Shown: positions 1 to 6,720, counted from the first letter of the stretch. The stretch is DNA of 25,646 nt from JAMOAW01 sp039908535 (GCA_039908535.1 JAMOAW010000059.1:1-25646), one strand, 5' to 3'. The notes: generated by a model from the sequence alone, not told the origin. Made by a program: numbers and translations.

Positions 1-160
1 GATAGATAAAAGTTTTCACAATCCGTTTCTATCATGGAAAACCCTTCAAAATCTACTCTTTTTACGAAATCAGATTGGAATTATTGCACTATCACTTCGT
101 TATAAAAGATCTACACCCATACCAATTTCAAACGACATGAGAACGATCCGCGGTCTAGTT
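1..160. other. CRISPR left flank, no gene seen
   Basis: This AT-rich stretch precedes the first CRISPR repeat. I see no convincing coding frame and no degenerate extra repeat at the spacing the array would predict. If the array is transcribed on the minus strand, this is the leader-distal (trailer) side, where transcription would leave the array. A weak GATAGA/TCTATC inverted pair spans 1-33. There is no clear terminator. Any cas genes would have to lie further left or elsewhere. Confidence 0.4.
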
Positions 161-1535
161 GCTTCAATGAGGCCGCAGCAAAATGCTGCGGAATACTTTA
201 TGGAAGAGTGGCTATCCCTTATTAAATCCAAATCAGGAGGCTTCAATGAGGCCGCAGCAAAATGCTGCGGAATACTTCTATGTACCACTTGTACATAGCA
301 TGTCTTGCTACGCTTCAATGAGGCCGCAGCAAAATGCTGCGGAATACATATTACCCCAAAAGGGACAGGTGCAGTAGTTATAGGGCTTCAATGAGGCCGC
401 AGCAAAATGCTGCGGAATACCTTTTAACCGAGCAATTACCCCCTGCAATTGCTCAGGCTTCAATGAGGCCGCAGCAAAATGCTGCGGAATACGCGTAAGT
501 TGCCGTCGGCCTGTTTTGCAGAAATAAACTCGCTTCAATGAGGCCGCAGCAAAATGCTGCGGAATACTTGTTGTCGCCGATAACGATATTAGCGGCACCG
601 GTCGCTTCAATGAGGCCGCAGCAAAATGCTGCGGAATACGTAATCGGAGATTGGAGAATTCCGACAACAGAAGAATTAGCTTCAATGAGGCCGCAGCAAA
701 ATGCTGCGGAATACAGTAGGATTTCAGGAGTTTGCTCTTTGGTGTTGATAGGCTTCAATGAGGCCGCAGCAAAATGCTGCGGAATACCATGCCCATTAAA
801 AGCACTAACTTATGTTGTTAATTTTGCTTCAATGAGGCCGCAGCAAAATGCTGCGGAATACTATAAATCCTATTGACTTAAAACATATCCCATTAGCTGG
901 CTTCAATGAGGCCGCAGCAAAATGCTGCGGAATACGCAAGCGAAATTTTGGCAATGGCAACCGCTTGGGATGTGCTTCAATGAGGCCGCAGCAAAATGCT
1001 GCGGAATACAGCTACGACGGCAAGCACGTGTCCTGCTGTGGAGATGGCGCTTCAATGAGGCCGCAGCAAAATGCTGCGGAATACTGTAGTATTCAGTTTT
1101 GAAACTAGTTTATCTCAATTAAAGCTTCAATGAGGCCGCAGCAAAATGCTGCGGAATACGTTGATGTGCCTGTCGTTGTAGCAGCAAAAAAGTCCGCTTC
1201 AATGAGGCCGCAGCAAAATGCTGCGGAATACTACTCCATATCAATTTCCTTCCTGTTTAGAAGATTACGAAGCTTCAATGAGGCCGCAGCAAAATGCTGC
1301 GGAATACAAGAACAATCCTGCTAAACCAGTTAATACACCTGAAAATGCTTCAATGAGGCCGCAGCAAAATGCTGCGGAATACTCCTACACCTAAAGTTGC
1401 TGAAGAATCCAATACTGTAGTAAGCTTCAATGAGGCCGCAGCAAAATGCTGCGGAATACTAGATACAATAATTGTGCATGTGTAATTTCTTTAGATTCCG
1501 CTTCAATGAGGCCGCAGCAAAATGCTGCGGAATAC
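161..1535 (-). CRISPR. CRISPR array, 19 repeats / 18 spacers, cas genes absent from window
   Basis: Nineteen copies of a 36-bp repeat (GCTTCAATGAGG... ending ...GCGGAATAC on the plus strand) start at 161, 240, 312, 385, 457, 532, 604, 679, 752, 826, 900, 974, 1049, 1124, 1196, 1272, 1347, 1424 and 1500. They look identical by eye. The 18 spacers are 36-43 bp and all different. Each repeat holds a perfect 8-bp inverted repeat, CCGCAGCA-AAA-TGCTGCGG. On the minus strand the repeat ends in ATTGAAGC, close to the ATTGAAA(C/G) 8-nt handle of many type III and some type I systems, so I infer minus-strand transcription and a leader on the right. Both terminal repeats are perfect, so degeneration does not help orient the array. 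No cas gene lies in the window, so subtype is inferred from repeat sequence only. Short open frames across the array are artefacts of the repeat. Confidence 0.97.
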
Positions 1536-1760
1536 CCCTACCCTTCTAACAGGCTGACATAACGTGCATATTAGCACGTTTTGCGAGCGATGGAAGAAAA
1601 TAAACAAAAAACCCATCATCTGCCTGCCCGAAAAAAAATTCTCATATCATAACATCATAATTTTCAAAGATCTTTTTCTTGCGAGCGGTGCGGGGTGTTT
1701 TGGGGGGCACAAGAGGGCTCGCAAAAAGAGTCGGCAAATATATTTAAATCACACACGCGG
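1536..1760 (-). promoter_or_regulatory. Candidate CRISPR leader
   Basis: This is the AT-rich non-coding flank upstream of the array if crRNA is made from the minus strand. It contains a perfect 7-bp inverted repeat AACGTGC-ATATTA-GCACGTT (1561-1580) only 25 bp from the last repeat. It also has TTGCGAGCG twice in direct orientation (1581-1589 and 1679-1687) and once inverted as GCTCGCAA (1717-1724). A/T runs lie at 1600-1680. Repeated short motifs and an inverted repeat close to the first repeat suit a leader that binds integration factors, but I could not assign a convincing -35/-10 pair. Short open frames here have no recognisable product. The orientation is inference from the repeat 3' end. 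Confidence 0.5.
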
Positions 1761-2053
1761 ATGATGATAAAAGCCGATAGAGATCAAATCCAACCGTACA
1801 ACGTCACCGTCCATAAACGGGCCAACACCCCATACCCAAAAGATAACATCCGCATGGATGTAAATCTTTTAAAACGACACCATTTCAACCTGTCATGAAC
1901 ACTGGATGGGGCGCATAGCGCGAAATGTAATTGCGTTTAAGCACCGCCGATAAGTGGTACTTTCAGTAGTTATAAAAATCACCGTTTGATCATGCAATAA
2001 TTCCAACATAATGTACACCCTATTAATCTCTTGCCCGAGAAACACGATGTTTT
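1761..2053. other. Intergenic, nothing recognised
   Basis: This non-coding stretch lies between the candidate CRISPR leader and the stop codon of the minus-strand lytic transglycosylase gene. I see no RNA gene, clear terminator or promoter. A short frame up to 1898 has no recognisable protein features and starts inside the putative leader, so I do not call it. Confidence 0.4.
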
Positions 2054-2776
2054 TTAATGCGAAGCCGTTAATAAAGGAACATTTTCTGGAATATTGCTCA
2101 CAAGAATATCAGGGGCAACTCGGGATTTATAGCTATTTTTTCGAAACAACACCTTGATATTATTGTTCGATGGGAGCGATTTTCGGAATAAATTTTTAAT
2201 TTTTTCATTCGTTGGATTTGGCAAACGATTGGTAATCAGCACCGTACCGTCCTCTTGACGTAGACGATAAATAGTCCGTTTGGATACCGAAAGGGGGGTG
2301 CCTGTTTGACCGCGATATTCCGACATTACTTTTGATATATAATTTTTCGTCTCCTCAAAAGGGGGAATACCTTGATACCGAGAAACACTGCCAGGACCCG
2401 CGTTATAGGCGGCCAAGGCCAAATGAAGGTCAGGATAAAGCCCCATCAGATAACGCATATATCTGGCCCCACCACGTAAATTTTGCTCTGGATTGTAAGG
2501 ATTAAATACCCCCATCCGTTGTGCCGTATCTGGCATGAGTTGCATCAACCCCACCGCCCCCTTGGAAGAGACCTGAGAGGGATCAAAACCAGATTCAGTG
2601 GCAACCATGGCTTTTAATAAGGCGGGATCCATCCCCTCCTGATTGGCCACCCGCTCAATTAAAATTTCATGCTCCGAAGCCAATCCATGCGCAGGTATAA
2701 ATAATGAACAGAAAAAAATCCAACCAACCAAAAAGAGCAAACCAATAAAATGCAACCTATTATAATAATTAATCAA
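2054..2776 (-). CDS. Periplasmic lytic transglycosylase (Slt70-type SLT domain)
   Basis: A 240-residue murein lytic transglycosylase that would cleave the MurNAc-GlcNAc bond of peptidoglycan with 1,6-anhydro product formation. The SLT domain (about 35-150) shows the catalytic Glu in ATESGFDPSQVSSKGAVG (E61), GLMQLMP at 76-82, AYNAGPG at 123-129 and a late NYISKV. An N-terminal hydrophobic stretch (8-30) is a signal peptide or anchor. Residues about 167-183 (IYRLRQEDGTVLITNRL) resemble a DUF4124-type motif. I chose the TTG start at 2776 because GGGAGGA lies 8 nt upstream and the signal sequence follows at once. The frame stays open to an ATG at 2908, but that would add an odd non-signal head deep inside pgeF. 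It overlaps the end of pgeF by 8 nt, which suggests translational coupling of two cell-wall genes. Confidence 0.9.
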   Translation of the reverse strand: MINYYNRLHFIGLLFLVGWIFFCSLFIPAHGLASEHEILIERVANQEGMDPALLKAMVATESGFDPSQVSSKGAVGLMQLMPDTAQRMGVFNPYNPEQNLRGGARYMRYLMGLYPDLHLALAAYNAGPGSVSRYQGIPPFEETKNYISKVMSEYRGQTGTPLSVSKRTIYRLRQEDGTVLITNRLPNPTNEKIKNLFRKSLPSNNNIKVLFRKNSYKSRVAPDILVSNIPENVPLLTASH

Positions 2777-3590
2777 GAAAAATTCCTCCCATCTGACGCC
2801 CACAATTTCCTTGCCCCTGCCATGTAGAGCGTCTGTGGCTAAAAAATTGATCCTCATGCAAAAAAGTACAGAGCTCAACATCTTGTATATGTATCGTATG
2901 TAACCCAAAAAACTTTAACCGCCAATTGACCAAACCGGCAAGATTAAAAAAATATTTTTTTTCTCCCAGAAGTTTTTGCTTGGGTATAAAAAAATTTTCT
3001 ACTGATTCTGTAAATTCTTTGGACTGCTTAAAACACGCGAACACCTCTGGGCCGACTTCATATTGAGCTTGACGAATTGCAGGACCGATCAAGGCATGAA
3101 TTCTATCTGTTTCAGCCCCTAACGCCAACATCGCTGTTAAACAAGACTCCACCACCCCCGCCAGAGCCCCTCGCCAACCCGCATGAACCGCCCCAATCAC
3201 GCGCGCGACAGGGTCAGCCAACAATACAGGAACACAATCCGCCACCACCACCCCCAAAACCAACCCTGGCATGTTGGTGACCATGGCATCGGCTTGATAG
3301 GTGGCAGACAAAGGTTCCTGGACCACCAAGGTGTGGGCTCCATGCACCTGCTGAACCATACAAAGACGATCCAGTGGCAAACCTAAATGCGCCATCAAAC
3401 GAGAACGATTGGCCAACACACGCTGAGGATCATCGCCAACGTGGCTGGCAAGATTAAAATTTGCATAAGCCTGACCACCCTCTGCCCCTTTTTGACCGGC
3501 AAATTGTGCCGTACTCTCCCCAATTTGCCGAGTCGTCAGGAAAAAATGGACCCCTTTGGGTAAAAAAAATTTTTCTAAAGAAATAAACAT
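2769..3590 (-). CDS. pgeF: Peptidoglycan editing factor PgeF (YfiH, laccase-domain / DUF152)
   Basis: A 273-residue YfiH/DUF152 protein. The family was long called multicopper polyphenol oxidase or laccase; E. coli PgeF removes wrongly built cytoplasmic peptidoglycan precursors. The metal-site motifs are visible: QQVHG with H83, VVADCVPVLL with C119 and GAVHAGWRG with H136, followed by LIGPAI..YEVG (168-180) and a late FFSHRR (FFSYRR in most relatives). There is no signal peptide, which fits a cytoplasmic enzyme. Length is normal for the family. ATG at 3590 has only a weak ribosome-binding site. The downstream lytic transglycosylase overlaps its last codons, so the pair is probably one cell-wall maintenance transcript diverging from the rpsF operon. 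Confidence 0.92.
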   Translation of the reverse strand: MFISLEKFFLPKGVHFFLTTRQIGESTAQFAGQKGAEGGQAYANFNLASHVGDDPQRVLANRSRLMAHLGLPLDRLCMVQQVHGAHTLVVQEPLSATYQADAMVTNMPGLVLGVVVADCVPVLLADPVARVIGAVHAGWRGALAGVVESCLTAMLALGAETDRIHALIGPAIRQAQYEVGPEVFACFKQSKEFTESVENFFIPKQKLLGEKKYFFNLAGLVNWRLKFFGLHTIHIQDVELCTFLHEDQFFSHRRSTWQGQGNCGRQMGGIFLD

Positions 3591-3600
3591 GGAAAGGTTC

Positions 3601-3629
3601 TTGATCCTTTTCGCATCTTGAGTGATAAT
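3601..3629 (+). promoter_or_regulatory. Predicted sigma70-type promoter for the rpsF operon
   Basis: TTGATC (3601-3606) and GATAAT (3624-3629) are separated by 17 bp and point toward rpsF. They match the -35 and -10 consensus at 4/6 and 5/6 positions. It lies between the divergent pgeF and rpsF starts and would leave an untranslated leader of roughly 80 nt. This is prediction by eye only. Confidence 0.5.
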
Positions 3630-3649
3630 AACCCGGTTTTACCTTCCTT

Positions 3650-3675
3650 GCTCCGGTACGATCGTCGTCCGGGGC
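3650..3675 (+). promoter_or_regulatory. Leader hairpin upstream of rpsF (possible S6:S18 autoregulatory element)
   Basis: GCTCCGG (3650-3656) pairs with CCGGGGC (3669-3675), with one G-U pair, around a 12-nt loop containing ACGATCGT. It sits between the predicted promoter and the rpsF start. rpsF operons in many bacteria carry an S6:S18-binding leader with a CCG-containing structure that resembles the 16S site. The GC-rich hairpin and its CCG triplets fit that idea loosely. I cannot confirm the consensus by eye. Confidence 0.3.
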
Positions 3676-3716
3676 CATCTATGGAAAAGTATACCATTTG
3701 ACCGAGAGGAGAGCAT

Positions 3717-4187
3717 GTGGCCCACTACGAAACAATCTACATTATTCGACCCGATTTAACCGCTGAACAGGTCGAAAACGTCACCACAAGGGTGGCAGAA
3801 CTCATTCAAACTCACAATGGAAAAATCCTCCAGACCGAACTGTGGGGACGCCGGACCTTGGCCTATCCTATCAAAAAGAATGCCAAAGGCTACTATGTTT
3901 ACCATGTGATCGAAGGGGGTGGCCCTTTAGTAAAAGAGATGGAGAGCCAACTCAAAATTGACGAAGATATTTTAAAATATCAAAATATTCTCGTCCATAA
4001 CCCCAAATTGGGAGCAACCCCTCTGGCCCCGCCAGATCCCAACAATGCCGATCGAGCCAACACACGTGGATCTTTGGATCGCTTAGGTGCCCTGGATGAA
4101 GACGACATCGAAGAGTTGGATGGCTTGAACGACATTTTAGTCGATGATGGCTTTTCCTATGCGGATGATCTTGACCGGGATCTATAG
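3717..4187 (+). CDS. rpsF: 30S ribosomal protein S6
   Basis: A 156-residue S6, a 30S platform protein that binds 16S rRNA as a heterodimer with S18. The N-terminal ferredoxin-like core (1-95) shows YETIYIIRPDL, WGRRTLAYPIKK and GYYVYHVIE, all typical of S6. GTG at 3717 is the start: GAGAGGAGAG lies just upstream and the frame gives the normal MxHYE beginning, while the overlapping ATG at 3715 is in another frame. The C-terminus is longer than usual, with about 45 residues rich in Asp/Glu (ALDEDDIEELDG, DDLDRDL). It heads the operon, and priB begins 3 nt after its stop. Confidence 0.97.
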   Translation: MAHYETIYIIRPDLTAEQVENVTTRVAELIQTHNGKILQTELWGRRTLAYPIKKNAKGYYVYHVIEGGGPLVKEMESQLKIDEDILKYQNILVHNPKLGATPLAPPDPNNADRANTRGSLDRLGALDEDDIEELDGLNDILVDDGFSYADDLDRDL

Positions 4188-4190
4188 GAA

Positions 4191-4652
4191 ATGAGTGTCC
4201 AACCAACCAAAGAGGGCGTGGACGACGCTTCTTTTCTCTTTGGAAATGCGGCGGGATCTCACGAGAATCCAACCAATCAAACCATTTTACAAGGCATGCT
4301 CTCCGTACCTGTTGATATGCGCTACACCCCTACAGGACGTCCAGTCGCCCGGTTTGCGTTGGAACACACCTCTGTCGTTCAGGATCTTGCACCCTTGGAA
4401 CGCTTAGAGGTTCGCATGGATGTCATCGCCGTTGGTGCCACTGCCGAAGGGTGTCGGCACCTCAATATAGGACAATTCCTGTACGTAAAAGGACGACTCA
4501 ATCAAAAACGCTGGTTGCGCAACGGCAAGGTGCGCTGGGGAAAAACCGAATTGGTGGCACTGGATATCCAGACCACTGCCCCCCCAAGCTTAAATCCACC
4601 AGAAAACGTGGCATTAACCAGAGGGGGACAAGGGGCCCCCCCCCCAGTTTGA
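4191..4652 (+). CDS. priB: Primosomal replication protein N (PriB-like, single-strand DNA-binding OB fold)
   Basis: A 153-residue OB-fold protein in the classic priB position between rpsF and rpsR. PriB binds single-stranded DNA and bridges PriA and DnaT in restart of stalled forks. The OB core (about 30-130) shows LQGMLSVPVDMRYTPTGRPV, ARFALEHTS, LERLEVRMDVIAVG and GQFLYVKGRLNQKRW, typical of PriB/SSB-like proteins. It is longer than the roughly 100-residue family norm, with a 28-residue head and a Pro-rich tail. The tail is encoded partly by a run of ten C (4636-4645). The start ATG is 3 nt past the rpsF stop, with TAGGAA acting as a close ribosome-binding site, so it is likely coupled. rpsR follows in the same frame after one stop codon. 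Confidence 0.85.
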   Translation: MSVQPTKEGVDDASFLFGNAAGSHENPTNQTILQGMLSVPVDMRYTPTGRPVARFALEHTSVVQDLAPLERLEVRMDVIAVGATAEGCRHLNIGQFLYVKGRLNQKRWLRNGKVRWGKTELVALDIQTTAPPSLNPPENVALTRGGQGAPPPV

Positions 4653-4697
4653 GTGACTCCCTGGAAAAAATCAAACCCACTAGCCAAGGAAAGAAAC

Positions 4698-5162
4698 ATG
4701 ATGTTTGAAAACAATACGAGCAATTATAAATCTAATTCAAGTGAGGGAGGAGATTCTGGTTATCGGAGCAAACGCGCCGCTTCTCCTGGTGGTTTTGGAC
4801 GATCCGGTGGTGGCGATCGTCCCAGTGGCGATCGCCCCGCAGGTGGGGGTCGTCCTCGCACAGGCAGCGGTGCCCCCCCGGCAGGAGCAGGAGCGGGAAC
4901 CGCAGGTGCGGCTCCCAGTGCAGGGGCCGCCTCCTCTTTTCGTCGCCCTTTTTTCCGGCGCCGGAAGGTATGCCTCTTCTGCGCTGATAAAACCCTCTCC
5001 AGCGACTACAAAGATCCAAAACTTTTGTTACGGTTTATCACCGAACGGGGTAAAATCGTTCCCAGTCGGATTACTGGCGTTTGCGCACCACATCAACGCC
5101 TGTTGAGCAAAGCCATTAAACGGGCTAGAAACATTGCTTTGTTGCCGTTTTTGGTCTCTTGA
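4698..5162 (+). CDS. rpsR: 30S ribosomal protein S18 with long low-complexity N-terminus
   Basis: A 154-residue S18, partner of S6 on the 30S platform. The conserved core is residues about 85-154: FFRRRKVCLFCADK, DYKDPKLLLRFITERGK, IVPSRITGVCAPHQRLL and KAIKRARNIALLPF. S18 is normally 75-90 residues. Here an extra 80-residue head is made mostly of Gly, Ala, Pro, Arg and Ser (for example RSGGGDRPSGDRPAGGGRPR). I chose ATG at 4698 because AAGGA lies 7 nt upstream. The frame is open to a GTG at 4653 right after the priB stop, but that has no ribosome-binding site. Cys residues in CLFC and VCAPH are kept as in zinc-type S18. It is expressed with rpsF and priB. Confidence 0.95.
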   Translation: MMFENNTSNYKSNSSEGGDSGYRSKRAASPGGFGRSGGGDRPSGDRPAGGGRPRTGSGAPPAGAGAGTAGAAPSAGAASSFRRPFFRRRKVCLFCADKTLSSDYKDPKLLLRFITERGKIVPSRITGVCAPHQRLLSKAIKRARNIALLPFLVS

Positions 5163-5229
5163 TCCATCCGAGTAGACCCATGGCACCAACTCAAAGAAAA
5201 ATGTTTTTGTATGTTCGGCTTATTTAACC

Positions 5230-6189
5230 ATGCTCTTACAACGAGTCGTCTCCAATCCCGTTCTAGCAGGTTCTTTGGCCTCTGGAATGCTGATCTTATC
5301 TCTGTTGTCGATATGGTTGTCGCCTCTACAACTGCTTCTTCCGCTCCCAATTTTGCTGACGGCCTACCGGTTGGGGCCGAAAGCAGGGATGTTGGCAATG
5401 GGTTTTCCCGTGTTGGCGGCCTTAGCCTTGGGAAAGGGCAGCCTCTATTTTCCCATCATGACCTTGCTGATTTTTGGTCTATTTCCAATCCTGTCCGCTT
5501 GGCTATTGCACGGCGGCTGGCAAATTCGCCATTGTGCAACCGTGGCCTATTTACTGGCTGGCCTGCTGCTGATCGTGGGATATTTAGGTTCTCTTTTATT
5601 TGGAATCATCCCAACAGAAGAGATTCTCTTAAGTCTACACATTATCCAAGAAGCCATGCTGGCCAACGCGACCAATCTCCAAGGGATGGATCCCGTCACT
5701 TTGTCCCAATTTCGCGTTGGTTTGGGCCAACTGATGCACCTTGTCGCGCTCTTTTTTCCAACCTTTTTTCTAACCAGTTGGTTTTTAATTCAGGTTGGAA
5801 ATCTCATCCTGGCGCGCAATCTGTTAACAAAATGGCAAGAATGGAAGGGAGCAAAAGAGAATCTCAACCGGTTTCGTCTCCCTTTTTTTCTTGTCTGGAT
5901 TTTGATCGGAGCGGGTCTTCTCGCCGCTCTATTCCATGGAAATTTGCAACACTTTTCTTGGAACGTTTTGTTTTTTTTGATCACACCCTATTTTATTCAG
6001 GGTTTAGCTATCTTCCAATCGGGATTCCAACGCTATCAAGCTTCCGGTTTTTTACGCGGAACCTTCTACGCCGCGCTCATCCTGTGGTGGGAGATCTCTC
6101 TATTGGTTACGGTGTTGGGTCTCTTCGACACCTGGCTGGATTTTCGCAACCGTTTCCCGACTTCTGACAAAGAAGACGGTCGTCGCTAG
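5230..6189 (+). CDS. DUF2232 (YybS-like) integral membrane protein
   Basis: A 319-residue very hydrophobic protein with about eight predicted membrane segments and no soluble domain. It sits between rpsR and rplI, the normal place of DUF2232/YybS-like proteins in many alphaproteobacteria. Recognisable features are the first hairpin LLPLPILLTAYRLGPKAGM, a GKGSLYFPI segment, and a C-terminal half of long helices ending in charged residues (SDKEDGRR). The family has no established biochemical role; an S-component-like transporter function has been suggested. ATG at 5230 is the only good start giving a membrane N-terminus, but it lacks a strong ribosome-binding site. rplI starts 12 nt after its stop. 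A second open frame on the same strand here is a shadow. Confidence 0.85.
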   Translation: MLLQRVVSNPVLAGSLASGMLILSLLSIWLSPLQLLLPLPILLTAYRLGPKAGMLAMGFPVLAALALGKGSLYFPIMTLLIFGLFPILSAWLLHGGWQIRHCATVAYLLAGLLLIVGYLGSLLFGIIPTEEILLSLHIIQEAMLANATNLQGMDPVTLSQFRVGLGQLMHLVALFFPTFFLTSWFLIQVGNLILARNLLTKWQEWKGAKENLNRFRLPFFLVWILIGAGLLAALFHGNLQHFSWNVLFFLITPYFIQGLAIFQSGFQRYQASGFLRGTFYAALILWWEISLLVTVLGLFDTWLDFRNRFPTSDKEDGRR

Positions 6190-6201
6190 GAGTAACGTTT
6201 T

Positions 6202-6654
6202 ATGCAAGTAATCCTTCTCGAAAAAATCGCAAATCTGGGCGACCTAGGTCAGGTTGTTCAGGTGCGGGCCGGTTTTGGCCGCAACTATTTGGTACCTCAA
6301 GGCAAAGCCTTGCCAGCAACCAAGGCCAATCAAGCCCAATTTGATGCCAAACGGGCCGCTTTTGAACAACGGCAAAAGCAAATATTACAAGATGCACAAG
6401 ATTTGGCGGCTAAAATTACTGGCGTGCAGGTGGTGTTAGGCCGTCCAGCGGGTTCCTCAGATAAACTGTTCGGATCGGTAACCAACGCCGATATTTCAAC
6501 TTTTTTCAATGAACATGAGATCACGCTTCCCAAAGGTGCCATTGAAATTCTCCAACCCATTCGCACCCTGGGTTCACACACCATTCGTATTCGCCTCCAT
6601 CCTGACATCATGCCAGAGGTCTCTGTTCTGGTGGAACGGCAAGGGAAAAAATAG
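6202..6654 (+). CDS. rplI: 50S ribosomal protein L9
   Basis: A 150-residue L9 of normal length, an elongated 50S protein near the L1 stalk that helps keep reading frame. The N-terminal domain is clear: MQVILLEKIANLGDLGQVV, then VRAGFGRNYLVPQGKALPAT, followed by the long connecting helix (about 45-75). The C-terminal domain shows KLFGSVTNADI, LPKGAIEI and HTIRIRLHPD. AGGAGT lies 8 nt before the ATG. It closes the rpsF-priB-rpsR-DUF2232-rplI cluster. Downstream, a weak ATCGTT/AACGAT stem (6666-6691) with a T-rich tail may end transcription. Confidence 0.97.
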   Translation: MQVILLEKIANLGDLGQVVQVRAGFGRNYLVPQGKALPATKANQAQFDAKRAAFEQRQKQILQDAQDLAAKITGVQVVLGRPAGSSDKLFGSVTNADISTFFNEHEITLPKGAIEILQPIRTLGSHTIRIRLHPDIMPEVSVLVERQGKK

Positions 6655-6720
6655 TCTTCAATTGGATCGTTTTAGCTCCTTTTCTAACGATTTATTTTGA
6701 GACTGAAGCATTTTTTTTGT

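Noticed and set aside
100..1324. Several open frames of 60-125 codons across the CRISPR array on both strands
   Set aside because: They are made of the translated repeat (for example MRPQQNAAEY or IPQHFAAASLK units) and arise only because the repeat has no stops in some frames.
1564..1898. Two short plus-strand frames right of the CRISPR array
   Set aside because: No ribosome-binding site, no recognisable protein pattern, and they overlap each other in the likely leader.
2777..2908. Longer N-terminus of the lytic transglycosylase from an ATG at 2908
   Set aside because: It would lie inside pgeF and hide the signal peptide; the TTG at 2776 has a good ribosome-binding site.
4653..4697. GTG start for rpsR directly after the priB stop
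   Set aside because: No ribosome-binding site there; ATG 4698 has AAGGA at the right distance.
5211..6167. 318-codon open frame on the plus strand overlapping the DUF2232 gene
   Set aside because: The translation is rich in Arg, Ser, Phe and Pro with no family resemblance, while the other frame gives a clear membrane protein in its expected place.
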